NCBI RefSeq assembly: GCF_026163685.1
Contig: NZ_JAOXSR010000005.1
Span: 222,351 to 286,350, forward strand
DNA from: Oerskovia flava
Lineage (GTDB): Bacteria > Actinomycetota > Actinomycetes > Actinomycetales > Cellulomonadaceae
Direction of reading: 5' to 3'
DNA length: 64,000 nucleotides
Shown here piece by piece: positions 57,845-64,000 of this stretch. Position 1 is the stretch's first letter. Each line of letters opens with the position of its first letter. Made by a program: the position numbers and the translations under genes. The notes below the pieces were generated by a model, which was given only the letters and a program-made list of their open reading frames with translations, was not told the origin of the DNA and searched no databases.

Positions 57845-58765
57845 TCAGCAGAACCCCGCCACCGTGCTCCACGCCCGGGGCTCGGGCTGCGCGTCCGCCC
57901 GCCGGACCGTGGCCTCGATGAGGCCGTAGGGCCGGTCGGCCGCGAAGAAGACCTCGTTCGGGTTGTCCAGCCCGAACGGCGTGAGGTCCACGAGGAAGTG
58001 GTGCTTGTTCGGCATCGAGAACGCGATCTCCGCGATGCCGGGGTGCACCTGCAGCGCGCTCTCGCCCATCGCGTAGAGGGTCTGCTGGAGCGCCAGGGAG
58101 TGGGTCGTCGCGAACGTCTCGAGCAGCGTCGCCCGCACCGCGGCGAACGTTCCGTCGAAGTCGAACGACTCCGGGTCGATGCCCGCGTACCGCCACCGGG
58201 CCGTCACCGAGGTCGCGAGGATGCGGTCCGACGTCTCCGGCAGGGTCGTGTAGCGGTCGCGCGGGAAGCCGTGGAACTCGGACCCGGTCGACTTGAGGAC
58301 CACGAGGTCCGTCAGCCCCGAGACGACGAACACCTCGTCGCCCGCGCGCTGGACGACCGTCGTCCGGGTCTCACCGCCGGACCGCACGAACGAGTGGTCG
58401 TGCTCCCCCGCGGAGGTGTCGATGCGGTCCCAGGTGTACTGCTCGACCTCCCACCGACCGCCGGTGATCCACTCGAAGCCGTCCGTGAAGTGCGCGCCCA
58501 GCCGCAGCGCGAACTGCTCGATCGACCCGATGCCGTCCCGGGCGAGGGCGTAGATCGTGTTCTTCTGGGTGTCGGTCGCCACGCAGTGCGCGTTGTCCCC
58601 GAGGGTGTGGACGTCCTCGAGGTCGCCGCGCAGCTGGGAGCTGACGTTGAGGTCGGTGATCTCGTGCCGGGGTGTGGAGCGGTCGACACGGACGAGGCGG
58701 ACCTCCGCCTTGCCGTACTGGTTGTCCCCGAGGACGACCGCGGTGCGCGCTGCGGGCTCGGACAT
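57845..58765 (-). CDS. pucL: urate oxidase (uricase)
   Basis: 306-residue T-fold uricase converting urate to 5-hydroxyisourate. The start region LGDNQYGKAEVRLVRVDR holds the catalytic Lys, followed by LNVSSQLRGDL, TDTQKNTIYALAR (the Thr of the triad), VVLKSTGSEFHGFPRDRYTTLPET and the C-terminal IAFSMPNKHHFLVDL (active-site His). Full length. It follows uraH after two bases. ATG at 58765 with GAGGGAG. Confidence 0.95.
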   Translation of the reverse strand: MSEPAARTAVVLGDNQYGKAEVRLVRVDRSTPRHEITDLNVSSQLRGDLEDVHTLGDNAHCVATDTQKNTIYALARDGIGSIEQFALRLGAHFTDGFEWITGGRWEVEQYTWDRIDTSAGEHDHSFVRSGGETRTTVVQRAGDEVFVVSGLTDLVVLKSTGSEFHGFPRDRYTTLPETSDRILATSVTARWRYAGIDPESFDFDGTFAAVRATLLETFATTHSLALQQTLYAMGESALQVHPGIAEIAFSMPNKHHFLVDLTPFGLDNPNEVFFAADRPYGLIEATVRRADAQPEPRAWSTVAGFC

Positions 58766-58767
58766 GG

Positions 58768-59145
58768 TCAGCTCCCTCGGTAGGTGGAGTAGGCGAACGG
58801 GCTGAGCAGGACGGGGACGTGGAAGTGCTGCGGCTGCCCGTCCGGGGCGTCGACCAGACGGAAGACGACCACGACCTCCGGGTAGAACGACTCGGTGCCC
58901 CGGCCGTCGAAGTAGTCCCCCGTCGCGAGGACCAGCCGGTACACACCCTCGGCCAGCCGCTCCGGGCCGAGCTGCCCGACCCTCCCGTCGGCGTCGGTCA
59001 CGCCCGTGGCGATCACCGACGGGCCGCTCACCGACGTGGCGGTCGCGCCGTCCGTGGCCCCCGCCTCCTCGAGACGGACCTGCACACCCTCGGCGGGGGC
59101 ACCCCGGGACGTGTCGAGAACATGGGTGGTGACGTGACTTCTCAT
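58768..59145 (-). CDS. uraH: 5-hydroxyisourate hydrolase
   Basis: 125-residue transthyretin-like protein. HVTTHVLDTSRGAPAEGVQVRLEE at the start (catalytic His) and the C-terminal HFHVPVLLSPFAYSTYRGS tetrapeptide signature (YRGS) are intact. It hydrolyses HIU to OHCU. It overlaps the uraD stop by four bases (ATGA). Confidence 0.96.
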   Translation of the reverse strand: MRSHVTTHVLDTSRGAPAEGVQVRLEEAGATDGATATSVSGPSVIATGVTDADGRVGQLGPERLAEGVYRLVLATGDYFDGRGTESFYPEVVVVFRLVDAPDGQPQHFHVPVLLSPFAYSTYRGS

Positions 59146-59654
59146 GCGTCCAGCATCCTCTCCAACCGCAGGACCGCGATCTCTCGCAGGTTGCGCGCGG
59201 CGACCTGGATCTCCTCGTGGGGTGCGTGACCCAGGCGCTCGTCGAGGGCGGCGAGGATCTCGTGGGCGTCCCGGCCCGCGGCGCGCACGAGGAAGACGTA
59301 TCCGAACCGTTCCTCGTACGCGCGGTTGCCCTCGGCCAGCCGGCGAGCGACGTCCGCGTCGTCGGGGTCCACGCCGGACTGCTCGGAGCGCGACAAGGCG
59401 GCCTCGGCGCCCGGGGCCACGGGTCGCTCCCCGATCCGGGGGTGCGCTGCCAGTGCCCGATCGATCTCCGCGCGACTCCACGGCTCGGCAGCACGCTCGG
59501 CGACGGCGAGGACGGCGGACCGGTCCGCGTACGGCCGTCCGGCGAGGATCTCGTCGGCCCAACGCTCCACCGGGACGCACGCGAGCAGGAGCGGCCGGGC
59601 CGCGGCAGCAGGAGCGGCGTTGAAGGCAGCCAGGCTCGTCCGGTGATCCTCCAC
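59142..59654 (-). CDS. uraD: OHCU decarboxylase
   Basis: 170-residue enzyme that decarboxylates OHCU to (S)-allantoin. AAFNAAPAAAARPLLLACVPVERWADEI, ALAAHPRIGER (catalytic His) and YEERFGYVFLVRAAGRDAHEIL are the family motifs. Start: the GTG at 59654 has a perfect AGGAGG five bases upstream. A longer in-frame ATG at 59675 lies inside the operator palindrome and has no ribosome site, so the GTG is preferred. First gene of uraD-uraH-uricase. Confidence 0.93.
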   Translation of the reverse strand: MEDHRTSLAAFNAAPAAAARPLLLACVPVERWADEILAGRPYADRSAVLAVAERAAEPWSRAEIDRALAAHPRIGERPVAPGAEAALSRSEQSGVDPDDADVARRLAEGNRAYEERFGYVFLVRAAGRDAHEILAALDERLGHAPHEEIQVAARNLREIAVLRLERMLDA

Positions 59655-59667
59655 CCGTACCTCCTGT

Positions 59668-59682
59668 TTCCGCATGTCGGAA
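59668..59682. promoter_or_regulatory. AllR/IclR-type operator before uraD
   Basis: TTCCG-CATGT-CGGAA, a palindrome with the same arms and flanks as the site before aceB, 14 bases before the GTG of uraD. A weaker half site (TTCCGTGTGGTGAA) follows at about 59689. Confidence 0.7.
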
Positions 59683-59778
59683 TGAACTTTCCGTGTGGTG
59701 AATTAGCCCATGGTGTCGTTGGTGCTGTCAAGAGGTAGCACGGCACGGCGATCTCCGCAGATCGCCCGCAGGCACGAC

Positions 59779-59840
59779 GAAGCCCGCACGGGGTGGGGCA
59801 CGACGCTCGCTCGCGTCGTGCCCCACCCCGTGCGGGCTTC
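59779..59840. terminator. 28-bp perfect hairpin between the GNAT gene and the urate operon promoter
   Basis: Perfect inverted repeat 59779-59806 / 59813-59840 with the loop TCGCTC. It lies 12 bases past the stop of the minus-strand acetyltransferase gene, so it ends that transcript before the urate operon. The 170-base stretch 59683-59852 holds only this and the operator. Confidence 0.8.
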
Positions 59841-59852
59841 GGTCATCGTCCG

Positions 59853-60419
59853 TCAGGTTCCCGCGCGGAACTCGTCCTCGAGGATGCTCATGACGACCGC
59901 GTCGGCCCAGCCGTCACCGTCGCGGAACGCGTCCCGCAGGCGGCCCTCCTCACGGAAGCCGAGCGACTCGTAGAGCATCCGCGCCCGAGGGTTGATGCTC
60001 AGGACGTCCAGGCTCACACGGTGCAGCTCCAGCCCGCCGTCGAACGCGAACCGCAGCACCTCGTAGATCGCCTCCCGGCCGTACCCGCGGCCGCGGTAGT
60101 TCGGCAGGAGCACGAGGCGCAGGTTCGCCGAGCGGGCGTGCTCGTCGATCTCGTTGAGGACGATCTCCCCGATGAGCTCGTCGCTCACCGGCTGACCGTC
60201 CCGCACCGCACCGGCCGTGATCGCCCAGTCGTAGCGACCCGGACGGTCGGCGACCGTCCGGGCCCACTCCTCGACCTGCTCGCGGGTGAAGTCCGCGGTC
60301 GTCCCGGTCAGGCGCATCGCCTCCGGGTCCTGCAACGACTCCCACAGGCGATCGGCGTCACGCTCCTCGATCGGACGCAGCCGCACCATCTCGCCGTGCA
60401 CGACGGGCCCCCGGGTCAC
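59853..60419 (-). CDS. GNAT family N-acetyltransferase (RimJ/RimL type)
   Basis: 188-residue acetyltransferase of the RimJ/RimL group. VRLRPIEERDADRLWESLQDPEAMRLTGT is the N-terminal signature, followed by LIGEIVLNEID, LRLVLLPNYRGRGYGREAIYEVLRFAFDGGL (acetyl-CoA motif A, RGRGYG) and INPRARMLYESLGFREEGRLRDAFRDGDGW. Substrate unknown. GTG at 60419 is the likely start; an in-frame GTG lies six codons later. Confidence 0.88.
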   Translation of the reverse strand: MTRGPVVHGEMVRLRPIEERDADRLWESLQDPEAMRLTGTTADFTREQVEEWARTVADRPGRYDWAITAGAVRDGQPVSDELIGEIVLNEIDEHARSANLRLVLLPNYRGRGYGREAIYEVLRFAFDGGLELHRVSLDVLSINPRARMLYESLGFREEGRLRDAFRDGDGWADAVVMSILEDEFRAGT

Positions 60420-60460
60420 CGGCCCACCACCCGGTGGGTCGCCGGTGCCGTCACTCGCAC

Positions 60461-61969
60461 TCAGCCGATCCGTTCGATGACGAGCGCCCGCACGCGCCCG
60501 GCGTCGGCCTGACCGCGGGTGGCCTTCATGACCGCACCGATGATGGCGCCCACCGGTCCGAGGTTGCCCCCACGGACCTTCTCCACGATGTCGGGCTGCG
60601 CGGCGAGCGCGTCGTCGATCGCGGCGAGGAGCGCACCGTCGTCGGACACGACCTCCAGGCCCCGGGCGACCACGACCTGCTCCGGGTCACCCTCTCCCGC
60701 CAGGACGCCCTCGAGCACCTGCCGGGCGAGCTTGTCGTTGATCCGGCCCGAGTCCACGAGGCCCTGGAGCTGCGCGATCTGCTCGGGGGTCACCGACATC
60801 GCGGCGAGCTCGGTGTCGGTCTGCTTCGCACGACGTGCGAGCTCGCCCATCCACCACTTGCGCGCACCTGCGGGGCTCGTACCGGCCGTGACCGTCGCCT
60901 CGATGAGGTCGAGAGCGCCGGCGTTCACGACGTCCCGCATCTCCGCGTCCGCGTAGCCCCACTCCTGCTGCAGCCGACGACGACGCGCCACCGGCAGCTC
61001 GGGGAGGCTCGCCTTGATCGAGGCGACCCAGTCGCGGCTCGGAGCGACGGGGACGAGGTCGGGCTCAGGGAAGTACCGGTAGTCCTCCGCATCCGACTTC
61101 ACGCGACCGGGCGTCGTGATGCCCGTGTCCTCGTGCCAGTGCCGGGTCTCCTGCGTCACGGTGCCGGCGGCGTCGAGCACGGCGGCCTGGCGCGAGACCT
61201 CGTAGCGCACGGCGCGCTCGACCGAGCGGAACGAGTTGACGTTCTTCGTCTCCGTGCGCGTGCCGAGCGGGGACTCCGGGGTGGGCCGGAGCGAGAGGTT
61301 CACGTCCGCACGGACGTTGCCGCGCTCCATCCGCGCCTCGGAGACGTCGAGCGCCCGGAAGATGTCACGCAGGGTCTGCACGTACGCACGCGCGACCTCG
61401 GGGGCTCGCTCGCCAGCACCCGTGATGGGACGGGTGACGATCTCCACCAGCGGGATCCCGGCCCGGTTGTAGTCGACGAGCGAGTACTCGGCGCCGTGGA
61501 TGCGGCCGGTCGCACCGCCGACGTGCGTGTTCTTCCCGGCGTCCTCCTCCATGTGCGCGCGCTCGATCTCGACACGGTGGACCGTGCCATCCTCGAGCTC
61601 GACGTCGATCCACCCGTCGAAGGCGATCGGCTCGTCGTACTGCGACGTCTGGAAGTTCTTCGGCACGTCCGGGTAGAAGTAGTTCTTGCGCGCGAACCGG
61701 CAGCTCTCGGCGATCTCGCAGTTCAGCGCGAGCCCGATCCGGATCGCGTACTCGACGGCCTTGCCGTTGACGACGGGCAGGGCGCCAGGGAGCCCCAGCG
61801 AGACCGGGGTGACCTGCGTGTTGGGCTCACCACCGAACTCCACCTCGGCCGCGCAGAACATCTTGGTCAGGGTGCCGAGCTCGACGTGCACCTCGATCCC
61901 GATCACCGGGTCGTACCGGCGGACGGCCTCGTCGTAGTCGACGAGGTCCACCTGGGTCTGCGTGCTCAT
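60461..61969 (-). CDS. gatB: Asp-tRNA(Asn)/Glu-tRNA(Gln) amidotransferase subunit B
   Basis: 502-residue GatB, the kinase and tRNA-binding subunit. Motifs: [107 protein letters not shown], and a full tail with the YqeY-like domain ([27 protein letters not shown]). Overlaps gatA by four bases (ATGA). Confidence 0.97.
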   Translation of the reverse strand: MSTQTQVDLVDYDEAVRRYDPVIGIEVHVELGTLTKMFCAAEVEFGGEPNTQVTPVSLGLPGALPVVNGKAVEYAIRIGLALNCEIAESCRFARKNYFYPDVPKNFQTSQYDEPIAFDGWIDVELEDGTVHRVEIERAHMEEDAGKNTHVGGATGRIHGAEYSLVDYNRAGIPLVEIVTRPITGAGERAPEVARAYVQTLRDIFRALDVSEARMERGNVRADVNLSLRPTPESPLGTRTETKNVNSFRSVERAVRYEVSRQAAVLDAAGTVTQETRHWHEDTGITTPGRVKSDAEDYRYFPEPDLVPVAPSRDWVASIKASLPELPVARRRRLQQEWGYADAEMRDVVNAGALDLIEATVTAGTSPAGARKWWMGELARRAKQTDTELAAMSVTPEQIAQLQGLVDSGRINDKLARQVLEGVLAGEGDPEQVVVARGLEVVSDDGALLAAIDDALAAQPDIVEKVRGGNLGPVGAIIGAVMKATRGQADAGRVRALVIERIG

Positions 61970-63483
61970 CGCGACACCTCCAGCTCCGGGGCACGGTCGA
62001 GCAGCGGCCCGCCCCACGTGTTCTCCAGCGCGGCCTCGAGCGCAGCGCCCACCCGGTACAGACGGTCGTCCGCCTTCACCGGGGCGAGGATCTGGAACCC
62101 GACCGGCAGTCCGTCGTCGGACAACCCGTTCGGCAGGGACATCCCCGGGACTCCCGCGAGGTTCGCCGGGATGGTCGCGACGTCGTTGAGGTACATCGCC
62201 AAGGGGTCGTCGAGCTTCTCCCCGAACCGGAACGCCGTGGTCGGCGCGGTGGGCGAGACCAGAACGTCAGCCTGGGCGAACGCGGCGTCGAAGTCCCGCT
62301 GGATGAGTGTGCGGACCTTCTGGGCGCTGCCGTAGTAGGCGTCGTAGTAGCCGGCGGAGAGCGCGTACGTGCCGAGGATGATGCGCCGCTTCACCTCGTC
62401 GCCGAACCCCTGACCGCGGGTGGCAGCCATGACGCGCTCCGCGGTGACCGGGCCGTCCTCGGGCTCGACCCGCAGGCCGAACCGCATCCCGTCGAACTTG
62501 GCGAGGTTGCTGGACGCCTCGCTCGGCATGATGAGGTAGTAGGCACCGAGCGCGTACCGGAAGTGCGGGCAGGAGACCTCGATGACCTCGGCGCCCAGTC
62601 CCTGGAGCACCTCGAGGGACTCGGCGAAGCGTGCGCTGACCCCCGCCTGGTAGCCCTCGCCGTTGAGCTCGGTGACGACGCCGATCCGCAGACCGCGCAG
62701 GTCGCCTGCCGCACCCTGACGGGCAGCGTCCACCAGCAGCGGCAGCGGCTCGTTGATCGAGGTGGAGTCGCGGGGGTCATGACCGCCGATGAGCTCGTGC
62801 AGGAGAGCCGCGTCGAGCACGGTCCGGGTGACCGGGCCGGCCTGGTCGAGCGACGACGCCATCGCGATGAGCCCGTAGCGCGACACCCCTCCGTACGTCG
62901 GCTTGACGCCCACCGTGCCGGTGACGGCTCCCGGCTGACGGATTGACCCGCCGGTGTCCGTACCGATCGCGAGCGGGGCCTCGTACGCGGCGACCGCGGC
63001 GGCCGAGCCACCGCCGGACCCACCGGGGATCCGCCCGAGGTCCCAGGGGTTGCTGGTGTTCCCGTAGGCGGAGTGCTCCGTCGAGGAGCCCATCGCGAAC
63101 TCGTCCATGTTGGTCTTGCCGAGGATCGGCAGGCCTGCGGCACGGAGCCGCTCGACGAGCGTGGCGTCGTACGGCGGTACCCAGCCCTCGAGGATCTTGG
63201 AGCCCGCGGTCGTGGGGATGCCCTTGGTCACGACGACGTCCTTGACGGCGATCGGGACCCCGGCCAGCGGGTGGAGGTCTTCGCCTGCCGCACGGCGGGC
63301 GTCGACGTCTCTCGCCGTCGCGAGGGCGTCCTCACCGCTGACGTGGAGGAAGGCGTGCACCGCTCCGTCGACGTCGGCGACCCGGTCGAGGTGCGCCTGT
63401 GTCGCGTCGACGCTGCTCACGTCGCCGGTGACGAGGTGCGCGGCGAGGTCCGCGGCCGAGAGCCGCGTGAGGTCGTCCGTCAT
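61966..63483 (-). CDS. gatA: Asp-tRNA(Asn)/Glu-tRNA(Gln) amidotransferase subunit A
   Basis: 505-residue amidase-signature enzyme that frees ammonia from glutamine. The Ser-cisSer-Lys triad is in [14 protein letters not shown] (Lys) and [32 protein letters not shown] (both Ser). It shares one base with gatC (TGATG). With gatB and gatC it makes Gln-tRNA(Gln) from Glu-tRNA(Gln) charged by GltX. Confidence 0.97.
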   Translation of the reverse strand: MTDDLTRLSAADLAAHLVTGDVSSVDATQAHLDRVADVDGAVHAFLHVSGEDALATARDVDARRAAGEDLHPLAGVPIAVKDVVVTKGIPTTAGSKILEGWVPPYDATLVERLRAAGLPILGKTNMDEFAMGSSTEHSAYGNTSNPWDLGRIPGGSGGGSAAAVAAYEAPLAIGTDTGGSIRQPGAVTGTVGVKPTYGGVSRYGLIAMASSLDQAGPVTRTVLDAALLHELIGGHDPRDSTSINEPLPLLVDAARQGAAGDLRGLRIGVVTELNGEGYQAGVSARFAESLEVLQGLGAEVIEVSCPHFRYALGAYYLIMPSEASSNLAKFDGMRFGLRVEPEDGPVTAERVMAATRGQGFGDEVKRRIILGTYALSAGYYDAYYGSAQKVRTLIQRDFDAAFAQADVLVSPTAPTTAFRFGEKLDDPLAMYLNDVATIPANLAGVPGMSLPNGLSDDGLPVGFQILAPVKADDRLYRVGAALEAALENTWGGPLLDRAPELEVSR

Positions 63484-63779
63484 CAGTCCTCCCCGAGGAT
63501 CTGCGGCACGCTGAACCGGCCGTCTTCGCTCGCCGGGGCGCCGGCGAGGACGTCGGCGACCGGGAGTGCGGGCGTGGGGACGTCGTCTCGGAAGACGTTC
63601 GTCAGCGGGAGCGGGTGGCTGGTGGCCGGGACGTCGGGGGTGGCGACCTCGCTGACCTGCGCGATGGCGTCGACGATCACGTCGAGCTCGCCCGCCAGGC
63701 GGTCGACCTCATCGGGCCTCAGGTCGATGCGAGCAAGCACGGCGACGCGCGCGACCTCGTCACGGGAGATGGTGGACAT
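63483..63779 (-). CDS. gatC: Asp-tRNA(Asn)/Glu-tRNA(Gln) amidotransferase subunit C
   Basis: 98-residue GatC, which ties GatA to Gat[38 protein letters not shown] and the C-terminal FRDDVP...[13 protein letters not shown] match the family. It heads gatCAB; the ATG is set by a TAGACT box seven bases upstream. Confidence 0.95.
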   Translation of the reverse strand: MSTISRDEVARVAVLARIDLRPDEVDRLAGELDVIVDAIAQVSEVATPDVPATSHPLPLTNVFRDDVPTPALPVADVLAGAPASEDGRFSVPQILGED

Positions 63780-63786
63780 GGGCCAC

Positions 63787-63792
63787 AGTCTA
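63787..63792 (-). promoter_or_regulatory. leaderless -10 box of gatCAB
   Basis: TAGACT on the minus strand, seven bases before the gatC ATG. Confidence 0.55.
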
Positions 63793-63886
63793 GTGGCCCG
63801 ACCCCCCCGACCGGAGACCGGCCAGCCCCGGAGATGGCCGGCGCACGAGCGGCTGGGGCTATACCTCGCGGGCGTGTGGGGGTATG

Positions 63887-63919
63887 CCAAAGGCCCACCC
63901 CGGTGGGGTGGGCCTTTGG
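63887..63919 (-). terminator. terminator of the rRNA operon
   Basis: 15-bp perfect stem (63887-63901 and 63905-63919) with a three-base loop, nine bases past the 5S rRNA end on the minus strand. Confidence 0.8.
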
Positions 63920-63927
63920 TGAATGGG

Positions 63928-64000
63928 TGTTCGGCGGCGTCCTACTCTCCCACCCCGTCTCCAGGGCAGTACCATCGGCGCTGAAGGGCTTAGCTTCCGG
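63928..64000 (-). rRNA. rrf: 5S ribosomal RNA (3' part, cut by the window edge)
   Basis: The complement reads CCGGAAGCTAAGCCCTTCAG...GGTACTGCCCTGGAGACGGGG...GAGAGTAGGACGCCGCCGAACA, the 3' two thirds of actinobacterial 5S rRNA. About 73 of roughly 117 bases are present; the rest and the 23S and 16S genes should lie to the right. Confidence 0.93.

Noticed and set aside
57845..59746. N-terminal extension of uricase through uraH and uraD
   Set aside because: The extra sequence is a shadow of uraH and uraD; uricase motifs begin right after the ATG at 58765, which has a ribosome site.

Overview
The window is chromosomal DNA of a high-GC actinobacterium. The evidence is: codon positions three almost always G or C, many GTG starts, mycobacterium-like IlvD and GltX proteins, leaderless -10 boxes placed six or seven bases before start codons, and a gatCAB / ilv / leuB / cimA / gltX gene order known from Actinomycetota. 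The mixture suggests Micrococcales (Cellulomonadaceae or Promicromonosporaceae type); the genus cannot be fixed from the sequence alone. No insertion sequence, integrase, phage gene, tRNA or CRISPR array was seen.

Left part (1-24.2 kb): a partial gene, a YeiH-type exporter with a divergent LysR regulator, a gltX-HAD operon divergent from a glutaminase-STAS fusion, a FAH-family hydrolase, a methyltransferase, a DUF418-type membrane protein, an aldo/keto reductase, a YjbR protein, a 3-methyladenine-glycosylase-type protein and a frameshifted aminoglycoside phosphotransferase. Then come an AGCS alanine symporter, a DUF3516 helicase, a TauE/SafE permease, YbaK, YccF, YggS/PLPBP and a GNAT protein. 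This part ends with a compact minus-strand operon for peptidoglycan recycling (nagZ-anmK-murQ), preceded by a 16-codon upstream ORF.

Middle part (24.4-49 kb): branched-chain amino-acid backbone, read on the minus strand. From right to left it holds two dihydroxy-acid dehydratases, ilvB-ilvN-ilvC, leuB, ilvE and cimA, followed by a lipoate ligase with permuted domains. Both ilvB and cimA have short leader peptides rich in Leu/Val/Ile codons followed by an intrinsic terminator, so both are probably controlled by attenuation. Between ilvB and ilvD lies an accessory block: a five-gene translationally coupled operon (KAS III, glycosyltransferase 2, P450, OleC-like AMP ligase, OleD-like reductase) and a divergent second P450. 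This resembles an olefin/beta-lactone (OleA-OleC-OleD) pathway without the OleB decarboxylase. It is the best candidate for an undescribed biosynthetic system here.

Right part (49-64 kb): a DoxX-like protein, a photolyase, and two purine-catabolic operons. One is aceB - DUF6986 - allB - alc; the other is uraD - uraH - uricase. An IclR/AllR-like regulator sits between them. Each operon start carries the same TTCCG-N5-CGGAA palindrome, so they are probably one regulon taking urate to malate, with DUF6986 as the unexplained member. The window closes with the gatCAB operon, a terminator and the 3' part of a 5S rRNA gene on the minus strand, cut by the right edge.
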